DNA of 46,974 bases from Algoriphagus sp. (GCF_029254265.1 NZ_JAQWXX010000124.1:1-46974); one strand, 5' to 3'; shown: positions 33,922 to 43,670, numbered from the stretch's first letter. Translations and numbers: made by a program. Notes: generated by a model from the sequence alone, not told the origin.

Positions 33922-34056
33922 ATTTATCTATGGTTGAATCGAAAGATTCCTGGACCTCACTCACATATGAAATCGAGCATGACTAAAAAGTCACACACTG
34001 GGATGATTATAAGCCTTGCGAGATTCCATGTGGCCAAATAGAAAAATTATAAACAC

Positions 34057-36471
34057 ATGAAAATATCAATCAATCGATTAAAAAAATACATTGCTATAAC
34101 CGAAAGCCCGGAAGAAATTGCTGCGTTGCTGACGCAATCCGGATTGGAAGTGGAAGGGATCGATGCCTTTGAATCTATCAAAGGAGGCTTGGATGGTATT
34201 GTCATTGGTGAGGTTTTGACCTGCGAAAAGCACCCTGATGCGGACAAGTTGAGTTTGACTACCGTGGATATTGGGCAGGCTGAGCCTTCCCAGATCGTCT
34301 GCGGTGCACCAAATGTTGCTAAAGGCCAAAAAGTTCTGGTTGCTACGATAGGTGCAACGCTTTATCCTACAGAAGGCGATTCCTTTCAAATCAAAAAAGC
34401 TAAAATCAGAGGACAGGCTTCCGAAGGAATGATCTGCGCAGAAGATGAATTGGGCTTAGGAAAAAGTCACGCGGGAATAATGGTCTTGGACACCGATTTG
34501 CCAAATGGAACACCAGCGTCCAGGCTGATTGAAGTAGACCAAGATCATATTTTGGAAATCGGATTGACTCCCAATCGAGCGGATGCTGCCTCACACTTGG
34601 GCGTGGCTCGGGATCTTAAAGCACTTTTGAAAAAGGAGCTTTGTCTCGACTCCGTCGCTGACTTGAAAATCGAGGCAAATGGTCCTAAAATCAGTGTTGA
34701 AGTAGAAAATTCTATTGACTGCCCTCGCTATGCTGGAGTAGTTTTGTCAGATATAAAAGTTGGCCCATCTCCGCAATGGCTTCAAAATTTCTTAAAATCA
34801 TTAGATCTTGAGCCGATCAACAATGTGGTGGATATTACCAATTTTATCCTTCATGACCTTGGACAGCCACTTCATGCGTTTGATGCAGATCGTATTTCAG
34901 AAGGTAAAATCATAGTAGGTAAAAGCCCAAAGGGATCGGTTTTCAAAACTTTGGATGAAAAAGAGCGAAAGCTTACAGGTGATGAATTGATGATCAAGGA
35001 TCCGACAGGAGGACTTTGTATCGCGGGTGTTTTTGGAGGAGTAGATTCTGGCGTATCTGACCAGACCACTTCGATTTTCTTGGAGTCGGCTTATTTCTCT
35101 CCGGATATCATACGGAAGGGAGCACAGCATCATGGACTCAAGACCGATGCTTCATTTCGATTTGAGCGAGGCACAGATCCGAATATGCCTGTGTATGCGC
35201 TGAAGCAGGCGGTAAAGCTTTTGAAAGAAATCGCTGGTGCCAAAGTTGCCTCTGAGATAATTGATTTGTATCCTAACCCGGTTGAAGATTTTCAAATTGA
35301 AGTTTCTTACGGGCATATAGACCGATTAATAGGAAAGAAAATTCCGGCAGCGGAAGTAAAGCGAATTTTGGAAAGTCTGGAAATTCAAGTGACCGAAGAA
35401 TCGGAAACAGGATTTACTGCTATTGCAAAACCATATCGTGTGGATGTGACTCGAGAAGCCGATGTGATCGAAGAGATTCTTCGGATTCATGGCTTCGAGC
35501 AAGTTGCCTTATCAGAAAATCTCAATACGGACTATTTGGCTGAGCATCCGGTTAAGGATTTGAATAAGTTGCAATTCAAGCTTTCTCAAATTTTAGCTGG
35601 ACAAGGCTATTTGGAGATGATCACAAATAGCTTGACGAAGTCAACTTATGCTGAAAAATCAGGGTTTTTAAATCCAGATCAATCTGTTAAAATTTTCAAT
35701 AAGCTCAGCGAAGATCTGGACGTGATGCGGCAGTCACTGCTCTATTCTGGACTTGAAGTTTTAGCAAGAAATATCAACAGAAGACAGACGGATTTGAAAT
35801 ATTTTGAATTCGGAACAGTTTATGGCAAAGCGGAAAGTGGCTATGTTGAAAGCAGAAAACTTGCGCTTTTCCTTTCTGGGAAAAAGTCAGCGGAAAGCTG
35901 GATCGAGCCGGCTAAATCTTTTGCTTTTGCAGACTTGTATGCGACAGTTGAAAATATTCTGCTAATCCTGAATATTGACCTTAGCGAGATGAGCGTTATC
36001 GACAATGCACCGTTTGAATATGGATTGCAATTGAAGCTAGGTGAAAAGGTCTTGGCAGAAATTGGTTTGGTAGAAGAGAAGTCACTGAAGCTTGCCGAGG
36101 TTCGTCAGGAAGTTTGGTATGCAGAGTTGAACTGGGACTTGCTTTGCAAGAAAGCTGCAGGCCTGAAAAAGTATCAGGAGATTTCTAAATTCCCTGAGGT
36201 TAGAAGAGATCTTTCTTTAGTGATCGATAAGGCAGTGTCTTATGATCAGGTGAAAAAAGTAGCTTTAAAAGCAGGAGGGAGATTATTGCAACGAATTGGG
36301 GTTTTTGACGTGTACCAAGGGGATAAAATCGATGCAGGTAAAAAGGCCTATGCATTAAGTTTTCATCTGCAGGATCAGGAAAATACACTGACGGATAAGG
36401 TAATTGACAAAACAATGAGTAAATTGATTCAAGCCTTTGAAAACGAAGTAGGCGCATTGATCCGTACATAG
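34057..36471 (+). CDS. pheT: phenylalanyl-tRNA synthetase beta subunit
   Basis: An 804-aa subunit, the standard length. Order of domains: B1 and tRNA-binding OB fold (about 40-150; CEKHPDADKLSLTTVDIG), B3/B4 editing domain (about 205-380; NNVVDITNFILHDLGQPLHAFD), B5 (about 405-475), the catalytic-like core (about 490-690) and the FDX-ACB anticodon-binding domain (about 710-804; ISKFPEVRRDLSLVIDKAVS). With PheS, encoded elsewhere, it charges tRNA-Phe and edits mischarged Tyr. It is followed at 2 nt by the coiled-coil gene, so the four genes pheT to rny likely form one unit. Confidence 0.98.
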   Translation: MKISINRLKKYIAITESPEEIAALLTQSGLEVEGIDAFESIKGGLDGIVIGEVLTCEKHPDADKLSLTTVDIGQAEPSQIVCGAPNVAKGQKVLVATIGATLYPTEGDSFQIKKAKIRGQASEGMICAEDELGLGKSHAGIMVLDTDLPNGTPASRLIEVDQDHILEIGLTPNRADAASHLGVARDLKALLKKELCLDSVADLKIEANGPKISVEVENSIDCPRYAGVVLSDIKVGPSPQWLQNFLKSLDLEPINNVVDITNFILHDLGQPLHAFDADRISEGKIIVGKSPKGSVFKTLDEKERKLTGDELMIKDPTGGLCIAGVFGGVDSGVSDQTTSIFLESAYFSPDIIRKGAQHHGLKTDASFRFERGTDPNMPVYALKQAVKLLKEIAGAKVASEIIDLYPNPVEDFQIEVSYGHIDRLIGKKIPAAEVKRILESLEIQVTEESETGFTAIAKPYRVDVTREADVIEEILRIHGFEQVALSENLNTDYLAEHPVKDLNKLQFKLSQILAGQGYLEMITNSLTKSTYAEKSGFLNPDQSVKIFNKLSEDLDVMRQSLLYSGLEVLARNINRRQTDLKYFEFGTVYGKAESGYVESRKLALFLSGKKSAESWIEPAKSFAFADLYATVENILLILNIDLSEMSVIDNAPFEYGLQLKLGEKVLAEIGLVEEKSLKLAEVRQEVWYAELNWDLLCKKAAGLKKYQEISKFPEVRRDLSLVIDKAVSYDQVKKVALKAGGRLLQRIGVFDVYQGDKIDAGKKAYALSFHLQDQENTLTDKVIDKTMSKLIQAFENEVGALIRT

Positions 36472-36473
36472 AA

Positions 36474-36758
36474 ATGATTCAAGAGGAACTGCTAAAATTG
36501 GAAAAACTGGCGACGAAAGCCAGCGATCGATTGCTTGAATTGAGTGCAGAAAATCAGCAGTTAAAGCAAAAATTGGAGGAAGTCAATAGGTCTTTGGAAG
36601 AAAAAGAGCAGGAAATCGAGCATTTTAAAAATAAGATTAAAATTAGTAACATTGTGGAGAACCGACCGGTGAGTCCAGGAGATTCGACCGAAATGAGTGA
36701 CTTAATCAATAATTATATACAAGAAATCGACCAATTGATCACCTATTTATCAGATTGA
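36474..36758 (+). CDS. small coiled-coil protein next to zapA
   Basis: A 94-aa protein. Residues 1-60 are a continuous predicted coiled coil (LEKLATKASDRLLELSAENQ with further Glu/Lys heptads); the C-terminus (SDLINNYIQEIDQLITYLSD) is a second amphipathic helix. It starts 2 nt after pheT and ends 1 nt before zapA. Size, coiled-coil form and position suggest a ZapA partner analogous to ZapB of gammaproteobacteria, but I see no sequence motif that proves it. Confidence 0.75.
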   Translation: MIQEELLKLEKLATKASDRLLELSAENQQLKQKLEEVNRSLEEKEQEIEHFKNKIKISNIVENRPVSPGDSTEMSDLINNYIQEIDQLITYLSD

Positions 36759-36759
36759 T

Positions 36760-37044
36760 ATGGAGACACTTGCTATCAAAATAAAAATAGGAGCTAGAGA
36801 ATATCCTATGCGCGTCAAGATCGAGGATGAATCCAAGATCAGGCAAGCAGGCAAGTTGATAAATGAGAAACTGCGAAAATATAAAGATGAATTTGGTCTG
36901 GATGATAATCAGGATTTACTAGCAATGGTGGCTTTTGATTGCATGGTGGAAGCCCTGGAAACCAATGAAGCAAATGCTGGAGATAGTGAGCATATAAGAA
37001 CCAGTATTTTAAATATCAACGCGCTTTTGTCCAAGGCTTTATAA
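36760..37044 (+). CDS. zapA: cell division protein ZapA
   Basis: A 94-aa protein. The N-terminal beta segment (LAIKIKIGAREYPMRVKIEDE) with helix IRQAGKLINEKLRKYKDEFG, then the long helix QDLLAMVAFDCMVEALETNE, match ZapA. It cross-links and stabilises FtsZ filaments at mid-cell. It is tightly packed behind the coiled-coil gene and 67 nt before rny. Confidence 0.92.
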   Translation: METLAIKIKIGAREYPMRVKIEDESKIRQAGKLINEKLRKYKDEFGLDDNQDLLAMVAFDCMVEALETNEANAGDSEHIRTSILNINALLSKAL

Positions 37045-37111
37045 TTAGTTAACAACTTATTTCTTACGATTTTTCGGATTCTCCAAAGGTTAATTTATAC
37101 TCAAAATACCT

Positions 37112-38677
37112 ATGGGAGACATACTATATATTGTCCTCGCAGCCCTAGTAGGGACTGGTGCGGGAGCCGCAATTGCCGGCGCATTGATAAAAAATAAAAA
37201 CGCAAAGCTCGAAGAAGAGACTAAAGAGCGTGTGAAATCTATGCTTCGCGAAGCTGAGATTAATGCCGAGTCCATCAAAAAAGATCGGATTCTTGAAGCA
37301 AAGGAGAAATACCTGAAGCTGAAATCGGAGTTTGATGAAGAGATGAACAATAAGAAAAACATCATCATCACCAATGAAAATAAAGTCAAACAACGAGAGC
37401 AACAAGTATCAAAAGAGTTAGAACAGGTAAAGCGCAAAGAGGCTGAATTGGATAGCAAAAAGGAAAACCTTAATGCTCAGCTACATTCTGTTCAAGTCAA
37501 AAAAGAGGAGCTTGATCGTATTACCAATCAGCGAATCTCCGATCTGGAGAAAATTGCAAACCAAACTCGTGAAGAAGCCAGGGAGGAATTAGTCAAAATG
37601 CTCACTGAAGAAGCACAGTCAAAAGCATCATCCCAAATAAAAGACATTCTTGACGAGGCGAAATTAACTGCAACTAAGCAGGCAAAAAAGATTGTTTTGG
37701 ATACTATTCAGCGAACAGCGACAGAGCATGCTGTAGAAAATTGCGTTTCGGTTTTCAATATTGAAAGTGATGATATCAAAGGAAAAATCATCGGTCGAGA
37801 AGGAAGAAATATTAGAGCTCTCGAAGCAGCTACCGGCGTAGAGATCGTAGTAGATGACACTCCTGAAGCAATTATTATTTCAGGCTTTGATCCTGTGAGG
37901 AGAGAAGTAGCAAGGCTTTCACTACATCGATTGGTGCAAGATGGTCGAATCCACCCTGCAAGAATCGAGGAAGTGGTTGCCAAGACGGAAAAAAATATCG
38001 AAGAAGAAATTGTTGAAATCGGTGAACGAACTTGTATTGATCTTGGAATTCATGGACTTCACCCGGAGTTAATCAGAATGGTAGGAAGAATGAGATTCAG
38101 ATCTTCTTATGGGCAAAACCTTCTTCAGCACTCTCGAGAAGTTGCAAAGCTTTGTGCTACCATGGCGGCTGAAATGGGATTAAATGCCAAACTCGCTAAG
38201 CGAGCAGGATTACTCCATGATATCGGTAAAGTTTGGCCAGAAGAGCAAGAACTTCCGCATGCTGTTTTAGGAATGGAACTAGCTAAGCGCTACAAGGAAC
38301 ATCCAGAAATCTGTAATGCGATTGGAGCTCACCACGATGAAATAGAAATGACATCTATGATTTCGCCTATTGTTCAGGCATGCGATGCAATTTCAGGTGC
38401 AAGACCTGGCGCTCGAAGAGAAGTGATGGATAGTTATATCAAGCGCCTGAAGGAGTTGGAAGAACTTGCATTGAGCTTTGATGGGGTAAACAAATGCTTT
38501 GCGATGCAGGCGGGTCGAGAACTTAGAGTGCTTGTAGATGCTGATAATGTGGATGATACCACTGCGGGTAAGCTTTCTTTCGACATCTCTCAGAAAATTG
38601 AAAAAGAAATGCAGTACCCTGGACAAATTAAAATTACGGTGATTCGGGAAATGCGAGCAGTAAATTACGCACGTTAA
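37112..38677 (+). CDS. rny: ribonuclease Y
   Basis: A 521-aa membrane-anchored endoribonuclease that starts mRNA decay. There is one N-terminal membrane segment (about 4-25), a long coiled coil (about 28-200), a KH RNA-binding domain (about 215-275; [20 protein letters not shown]) and an HD domain with HSREVAK and GLLHDIGKV, whose His-Asp pair binds the catalytic metal. The C-terminus [14 protein letters not shown] is typical. The order pheT-coiled-coil-zapA-rny appears to be an operon linking translation, division and RNA turnover genes. Confidence 0.98.
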   Translation: MGDILYIVLAALVGTGAGAAIAGALIKNKNAKLEEETKERVKSMLREAEINAESIKKDRILEAKEKYLKLKSEFDEEMNNKKNIIITNENKVKQREQQVSKELEQVKRKEAELDSKKENLNAQLHSVQVKKEELDRITNQRISDLEKIANQTREEAREELVKMLTEEAQSKASSQIKDILDEAKLTATKQAKKIVLDTIQRTATEHAVENCVSVFNIESDDIKGKIIGREGRNIRALEAATGVEIVVDDTPEAIIISGFDPVRREVARLSLHRLVQDGRIHPARIEEVVAKTEKNIEEEIVEIGERTCIDLGIHGLHPELIRMVGRMRFRSSYGQNLLQHSREVAKLCATMAAEMGLNAKLAKRAGLLHDIGKVWPEEQELPHAVLGMELAKRYKEHPEICNAIGAHHDEIEMTSMISPIVQACDAISGARPGARREVMDSYIKRLKELEELALSFDGVNKCFAMQAGRELRVLVDADNVDDTTAGKLSFDISQKIEKEMQYPGQIKITVIREMRAVNYAR

Positions 38678-38737
38678 TTTTCCGATTGCAAAAACTTAGA
38701 ATGGCAGTTACCTTTGGGTTTCTGCCGTTTTTATTTT

Positions 38738-39499
38738 ATGAAGCATCGAGCGCAATATTTCAACAGATTAGGCTGGTGGTTAAAGGAAGCAAGAGCGAAT
38801 TTCTACCCAAGAAGGTTGACACTTAACGATATCAAGATTTTGGAACGGTCCTTTCCGTATTTTCAAAATCTTAACCCAACCCACAAAGAAGAATTCATGC
38901 AAAAGCTTTCGCGGATTCTTTCTGTTAAGGAATTTATAGGGAGAGGAGGGATTGAAGAGGTGACTCCAGAGATGGAGGTTTTGATTGGATCTACCATTGT
39001 GATGGTGACTTTTGGATGGAGACGTATCCGACTTCCTCATTTCGATAAAATTCTGATTTATCCCAATGCCTATTATAGCTCCATCACAAAAAGCTACCAT
39101 CGTGGTGAAGTAAATCCTAAATATGGAATAATCGTGGTGTCTTGGTCCTGCTTTTTAGATGGGATGAAAGATAATCATGACGGGGTTAACTTGGGGATTC
39201 ATGAAATTGCCCATGCTCTTAAATTAGAAAATCAAATCTACTATAACGGCGAAAGTGAGTTTTTTAACCCCCTAGCATGGAGTTCTTATCAGGAATTAGT
39301 TGGGCCTGAAATGGTCAAAATAGAAGCTGGGAAAAGCTCAATTTTTAGGGGGGCGGCAGGCTTGAATGAACATGAGTTTTTTGCAGTCGCTTTGGAGAAT
39401 TTCTTCGAGAGACCAAAAACCTTCTTTGATTACCACCCTAAGTTATATGGTACGTTAGTCCAGCTTTTGCGACAGGATCCTAGGGTTTGGTTGAAGTGA
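38738..39499 (+). CDS. MtfA/M90-like zinc peptidase
   Basis: A 253-aa protein from ATG 38738 (MKHRAQYFNRLGWWLKEARA). The zinc motif HEIAHAL occurs at about residue 155 with further conserved GAAGLNEHEFFAVALENFFERP, the third-ligand region of MtfA-type M90 peptidases. A segment LIGSTIVMVTFGW precedes it as in the family. In enterobacteria MtfA binds the Mlc repressor, but that role need not hold here. There is no membrane segment. Its last 20 nt overlap the 3' end of the convergent uxaB. Confidence 0.88.
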   Translation: MKHRAQYFNRLGWWLKEARANFYPRRLTLNDIKILERSFPYFQNLNPTHKEEFMQKLSRILSVKEFIGRGGIEEVTPEMEVLIGSTIVMVTFGWRRIRLPHFDKILIYPNAYYSSITKSYHRGEVNPKYGIIVVSWSCFLDGMKDNHDGVNLGIHEIAHALKLENQIYYNGESEFFNPLAWSSYQELVGPEMVKIEAGKSSIFRGAAGLNEHEFFAVALENFFERPKTFFDYHPKLYGTLVQLLRQDPRVWLK

Positions 39500-40892
39500 T
39501 TAATCTTTGAATACAAGACTCCAACATTGAAATCAACCCCTCATATCGGGAGAGATCTTGGCCCCAAAGGGTCTGATTGGTACAAACTTCTGTTAGGGTA
39601 TCCACAAGGTTTGGTTTAGACCAAGCTTTAGAAAATATCGAAATTACAGTTGGGTCATCGTTCAAAGGAAGGGTCTCCCCCTTGAAATCTCCCTTGTAAA
39701 AAAGAATCAGTGAGGCAAATCCCATCGTCAAATTGGCTGGCCAGGACTGATTTTTCTCCCAATAAGAAAGTAGGGAAGGAAGCACGCGAACTTTAAATTT
39801 TGAGATGCTATTCAGGGCAATTGATTTCAACTCATGCCTGATAAAAGGATTTGCAAAACGTTCTAATACGTCCTTTGCAAAATCTGTCAACTCCTCTTCT
39901 GAATATTCCATACTTGGAATGATTTCTTCATAAATCGCATGTTCTAAAAACACCAACAATCCCGGATCTTCTACAGATTCCCCAACAGTACGAAAGCCAT
40001 GGAGATAGGCGTAAGGAACTAGAGTGGTATGTGCCCCATTTAGAATTCTAACTTTCATAGTCCGATAAGGACTTAAATCTTCGACAAACTTCACATTTAA
40101 TCCAGCATGATCGAGAGGGAATCTTTCCCGTACTTCCTCAGGTCCTTGGATTGCCCAAAAATGATAAGGCTCCACCATCACTGCCAACTCATCCTTACAA
40201 TCTATTTTCTCTTCGATTTCGGCTATTTCTGCTTTTGGATACCCTGGTACGATTCGGTCTACCAGCGTGTCGCAAAAAATATTATGGTTTGAGATCCAAT
40301 CGCTGAATCCCTCTGGTAAATCCCATTTTTCAGCATAGGACAGAATACAAGACTTTAATTGCTGACCATTCTTTTCAATCAATTCACAAGGAAGAAATAT
40401 TAGCCCTCTTTCTGGATCCCCGCTGAAATGTAGAAATCGATTAAAAAGCAAAGCGGTCAATTTTCCTGGAAAAGTTTTTGAAATAGACTCGATCGGAAAA
40501 TCTTCTGAGTCAAAATAAATTCCTGATTCTGTGGTATTGGAAATAATAAATTCCAGGGCAGGATTCTCGCCAAGTTTTAGGTAGCCCTCATAATCTTCGA
40601 AAATAGAAGTCACACCAGTAACGCAAGTGATTAACTGGGCATGATCGATCAAGGCACCTTGACTCAGACCCCTTTCAATGACATGAAACAAACCATCTTG
40701 TCTCATTATTTTTGGGTCTAAATGCTTGCTGTGAATTTGGACAACTTGGATATTCCCTTGAAATATTCCTTTTTCGTTTGCTTCCTCCACCATCCAATCA
40801 GCGAATCCTCGTAGGAAATTTCCAAACCCGAACTGGAGTATTTTGACTGGGAAAGCATTGGAGTTGGAGGCAGTTCTTTGGAGTGGTTTCAT
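39480..40892 (-). CDS. uxaB: tagaturonate reductase (altronate oxidoreductase)
   Basis: A 470-aa enzyme of the mannitol dehydrogenase family. I use ATG 40892 (MKPLQRTASNSNAFPVKILQ); a longer frame to 40991 would run through the operator-like palindrome. The dinucleotide-binding segment ILQFGFGNFLRGFADWM opens the protein. FPLDHAGLNVKFVEDLSPYRTMKVRILNGAHT carries the catalytic Lys and substrate residues of UxaB-type enzymes. It reduces D-tagaturonate to D-altronate in the galacturonate branch of hexuronate catabolism. Fructuronate reductase is the close alternative. It is divergent from the sugar-acid genes at 41040-46621, so a shared substrate route is likely. Confidence 0.85.
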   Translation of the reverse strand: MKPLQRTASNSNAFPVKILQFGFGNFLRGFADWMVEEANEKGIFQGNIQVVQIHSKHLDPKIMRQDGLFHVIERGLSQGALIDHAQLITCVTGVTSIFEDYEGYLKLGENPALEFIISNTTESGIYFDSEDFPIESISKTFPGKLTALLFNRFLHFSGDPERGLIFLPCELIEKNGQQLKSCILSYAEKWDLPEGFSDWISNHNIFCDTLVDRIVPGYPKAEIAEIEEKIDCKDELAVMVEPYHFWAIQGPEEVRERFPLDHAGLNVKFVEDLSPYRTMKVRILNGAHTTLVPYAYLHGFRTVGESVEDPGLLVFLEHAIYEEIIPSMEYSEEELTDFAKDVLERFANPFIRHELKSIALNSISKFKVRVLPSLLSYWEKNQSWPANLTMGFASLILFYKGDFKGETLPLNDDPTVISIFSKAWSKPNLVDTLTEVCTNQTLWGQDLSRYEGLISMLESCIQRLITSTKP

Positions 40893-40920
40893 GATCGTTA
40901 ATTCAGGAGATGTTTGATAA

Positions 40921-40943
40921 CTTGATCTAGTATACTGTTCAAG
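40921..40943. promoter_or_regulatory. 23-bp interrupted palindrome, candidate operator
   Basis: The sequence reads CTTGA-N3-AGTATACT-N3-TCAAG and is symmetric at 16 of 22 arm positions plus its centre block. It lies 29 nt upstream of the uxaB start and overlaps a TATCCTTG (-7-like, one mismatch) on the minus strand at 40947-40940. Size and symmetry suit a dimeric LacI/GntR/IclR-type repressor; no regulator gene is in the window. Confidence 0.6.
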
Positions 40944-41039
40944 GATAGTTAAAAATAGGATTTGTGCTGGAATTCTAGGAAAGCTTTTCACAATTCTTCA
41001 TTATTGTTGAGATCAATAATCCCTTTCTTTCAGTAAACT

Positions 41040-41432
41040 ATGAAATTTGAACACTTTGCTTTGAATGTGCCTGATGCAACCGCTACGTCACTTTGGTACG
41101 AAAATCACCTTGGCCTGACTGTGGTTAAAAAGATGGAGGAATCTCCATTTATGACTTTTATGGCGGATGATAGTGGGACTGTTATGCTCGAAATCTACAG
41201 TAATCCAAAAGGGGAAACGCTTGACTTTAATACGTTTCATCCCTTGGCCGTTCACTTGGCTTTGGTATCAGAAAACCCCACTGAAGATATGAATCGGCTG
41301 ATTCAGGCTGGAGCAACTCTTTTCTCTGATGATATGCATCCTGACGGATCACACTTAATTATGCTACGGGATCCTTGGGGTATTTGCCTTCAACTTTGCA
41401 AGCGTGCCATGCCAATGTTGAAATTAAATTAG
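41040..41432 (+). CDS. VOC-family (glyoxalase-like) protein
   Basis: A 130-aa vicinal-oxygen-chelate fold protein with two paired beta-alpha-beta-beta-beta modules. KFEHFALNVPD at the start gives a likely metal His, LEIYSNPKG a Glu, HLALVSENP a second His, and IMLRDPWGICLQLCKR the C-terminal ligand strand. VOC proteins include glyoxalases, epimerases and isomerases. In this sugar-acid cluster a role in epimerising or isomerising an intermediate is possible but unproven. It begins the plus-strand operon, 36 nt before the dehydrogenase. Confidence 0.85.
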   Translation: MKFEHFALNVPDATATSLWYENHLGLTVVKKMEESPFMTFMADDSGTVMLEIYSNPKGETLDFNTFHPLAVHLALVSENPTEDMNRLIQAGATLFSDDMHPDGSHLIMLRDPWGICLQLCKRAMPMLKLN

Positions 41433-41468
41433 AACCAAGTATTCCTGAAATTGAAAAGTGCAAAGCAA

Positions 41469-42482
41469 ATGGAAGAATTGAGAGTTTCTTTTGAAGATTT
41501 GATAGATACACTAACTGCCTGCATGATCCAGCATGGGTTTGAGAATCAGAGAGCGCATCGTTGTGCAGTTCTATTTGCTCAAGCTGATCGGGATGGAGTG
41601 CATTCTCATGGAGTGAATCGCTTTTTGCTTTTTTTAGATTTCATCAAAAAGGGATTTGTAGTCCCTGAAAATAATCCTGAACTAATAGCTCAATTAGGAA
41701 TGATGGAGCGTTACGATGGTCGATTCGGCCCCGGCAATCTCAACGCAGAATTTGCTATGAATAGAGCGATCGAGTTGGCAAAAACTTTCGGGATGAGCAC
41801 AGTGACACTTAAGAATACAAATCACTGGATGCGTGCCGGTAATTTCGGGTGGCAGGCGGCAGATGCAGGTTGTATAGGGATCTGTTTTACCAATACGATC
41901 GCAAATATGCCTGCCTGGGGAGGAAGCGAACCGAAGTTGGGAAATAATCCATTGGTAATAGCAATTCCAAGGAGCTCGGGTCATGTGGTGTTGGATATGG
42001 CGATGTCTCAATTTGCATATGGAAAAATGGAGATTACTAAGAAGAAAGGAGCGCAATTGCCTTTCGATGGAGGATTTGACAGCGATGGGAATTTAACGAA
42101 GTCACCGGTAGATATTCTTGCAAGCCATCTTGCTTTACCAGCGGGCATGTGGAAAGGTGCTGGTCTTTCTTTGATGATGGACTTACTCGTTTCTATCCTT
42201 TCAGGGGGAAATTCCACAGAGGAGGTTGGGAAAGATGGTGTCGAAAAAGGCCTCTCACAAGTATTTGTCTGTTTTGATCCAGTCAGGTTAGGTTTGACTG
42301 ATTGGTTGGACACAAAAGCTGATGCAATTATCGAAGATTTAAAATCCTCTTCAGTTTTTGAAAACCAATCGATTCGCTATCCCGGAGAGCAGATTCTTAA
42401 GACTAGAAGCGAAAATTTAAAGCTAGGAATTCCTATAAGTGCTGAGCTATGGGATAAATTGACAACTTTCTCAAGATTATGA
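41469..42482 (+). CDS. yiaK: YiaK-like 2,3-diketo-L-gulonate reductase
   Basis: A 337-aa NAD(P)H-dependent oxidoreductase of the malate/L-lactate dehydrogenase (Ldh_2) family. I take ATG 41469 (MEELRVSFEDLIDTLTACMI); a TTG 18 nt upstream is possible. The catalytic segment DRDGVHSHGVNRF, then TNHWMRAGNFGWQAADAG, GGSEPKLGNNPLVIAIPR and VLDMAMSQFAYGK are those of YiaK-type enzymes, which reduce 2,3-diketo-L-gulonate to 3-keto-L-gulonate. The same gene sits beside a TRAP transporter in E. coli. The substrate assignment is by similarity. The stop overlaps the next start by 4 nt. Confidence 0.85.
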   Translation: MEELRVSFEDLIDTLTACMIQHGFENQRAHRCAVLFAQADRDGVHSHGVNRFLLFLDFIKKGFVVPENNPELIAQLGMMERYDGRFGPGNLNAEFAMNRAIELAKTFGMSTVTLKNTNHWMRAGNFGWQAADAGCIGICFTNTIANMPAWGGSEPKLGNNPLVIAIPRSSGHVVLDMAMSQFAYGKMEITKKKGAQLPFDGGFDSDGNLTKSPVDILASHLALPAGMWKGAGLSLMMDLLVSILSGGNSTEEVGKDGVEKGLSQVFVCFDPVRLGLTDWLDTKADAIIEDLKSSSVFENQSIRYPGEQILKTRSENLKLGIPISAELWDKLTTFSRL

Positions 42483-43507
42483 AAAAAGTAGGGATAATCG
42501 GGACTGGAGCAATAGCTGGTATTCACGCCGCGGCTATAAAGTCGATCAACAATGCTGAATTGGTAGCCGTTTGCAGTAGTACGCCAGATCGAGCTCAAGA
42601 AGCTGAAGCCCGATTTGGAGTAAAAGGATATTCCGATATCACCACATTTTTAGCGCATCCTGATTTGGAGGTAGTCTGTATCTGTACTGCGAGCGGAAGG
42701 CATTTGGAGCCTGCTTTAGCGGCAGCAAAAGCTGGAAAGCATTTAATCATTGAAAAGCCAATCGAAGTGACCTTAGACCGGGCAGATCAATTGATAAATG
42801 CCTGCCAAACGCAAGGAGTAAAGCTTGCTATAATTTTTCAAAACCGCTTTTCTTCAGACTACAAAAAATTGAAATCTTCGGTTGATACAGGCTTATTTGG
42901 AAGGCTTTTGATGGGGAATGCGTACGTAAATTGGTTTAGAAATAAGGAATACTACAGTAAAAGCGATTGGAAAGGAACCATCGAGGAAGATGGTGGAGGT
43001 GCGTTTATTAATCAGGGAATTCATACCATTGATCTTTTATTGGACTTGATGGGGGAGGTTTCGGAAGTTTTTGGAAAAGTTCAAACAGCCTATCATCAGA
43101 TCGAAGGCGAAGATTTGGGTGCGGCATTGGTCACATTTAAAAGTGGAGCCATTGGAAATATTACTTCTGCGACAGCGCTTTATCCTGGCCTGCCTGAGCG
43201 AATCGAGATTTTTGGATCGGAGGGAAGTGCGATACTTGAAGGAGGAAAAATCACCCATTGGAAAATCAAGGGAGAAGAATCAAAGCTTGAAGAGAGTCAA
43301 ATTTTTAGCTCTTCCGGAGCTGCAGACCCTATGGCGATCAGCGGTATTTTGCACCAGAAACAGTGGGAAGAATTCATTTTAAGTTTGGAGACTGGCGATG
43401 ATTATGCTGTGGATGGGCCTACTTCGAGAAAGTCCTTGGAATTGATTCGAGGGATATATTCATCCTCCAAAAAGAAAGCAACAGTGAAATTTCCATTTAA
43501 AGAGTAG
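42479..43507 (+). CDS. Gfo/Idh/MocA-family oxidoreductase
   Basis: A 342-aa NAD(P)-dependent sugar or sugar-acid dehydrogenase. The Rossmann start MKKVGIIGTGAIAGIHAAAI is followed by the substrate-pocket motif IIEKPIEVTLDRAD (about 92-105) and GGGAFINQGIHTIDLLLDLMG (about 168-188), where the catalytic His/Asp pair lies. The family acts on many cyclic polyols, sugars and uronates, so the substrate is open. It is coupled to the YiaK-like gene by ATGA overlap, which links it to the same pathway. Confidence 0.9.
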   Translation: MKKVGIIGTGAIAGIHAAAIKSINNAELVAVCSSTPDRAQEAEARFGVKGYSDITTFLAHPDLEVVCICTASGRHLEPALAAAKAGKHLIIEKPIEVTLDRADQLINACQTQGVKLAIIFQNRFSSDYKKLKSSVDTGLFGRLLMGNAYVNWFRNKEYYSKSDWKGTIEEDGGGAFINQGIHTIDLLLDLMGEVSEVFGKVQTAYHQIEGEDLGAALVTFKSGAIGNITSATALYPGLPERIEIFGSEGSAILEGGKITHWKIKGEESKLEESQIFSSSGAADPMAISGILHQKQWEEFILSLETGDDYAVDGPTSRKSLELIRGIYSSSKKKATVKFPFKE

Positions 43508-43649
43508 TAATTTTTGAAGCAGATGATTTGGAAAGGATAGATTATTACGGAATCGTTTTCAGGTCATTTTTTCTGCGTCCAAATATTCTGAAATTTTTAA
43601 AATACCCCTATTTTCATTCTAAGGGCCATTATTTGAATTACTAAAGGTG

Positions 43650-43670
43650 ATCTGAAAGCAGATTTTTTTT
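43650..43670 (+). terminator. weak terminator after the Gfo/Idh/MocA gene
   Basis: ATCTG and CAGAT form a 5-bp stem with an AAAG loop, followed by eight T residues. The stem is short, so termination is probably partial. Confidence 0.5.
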
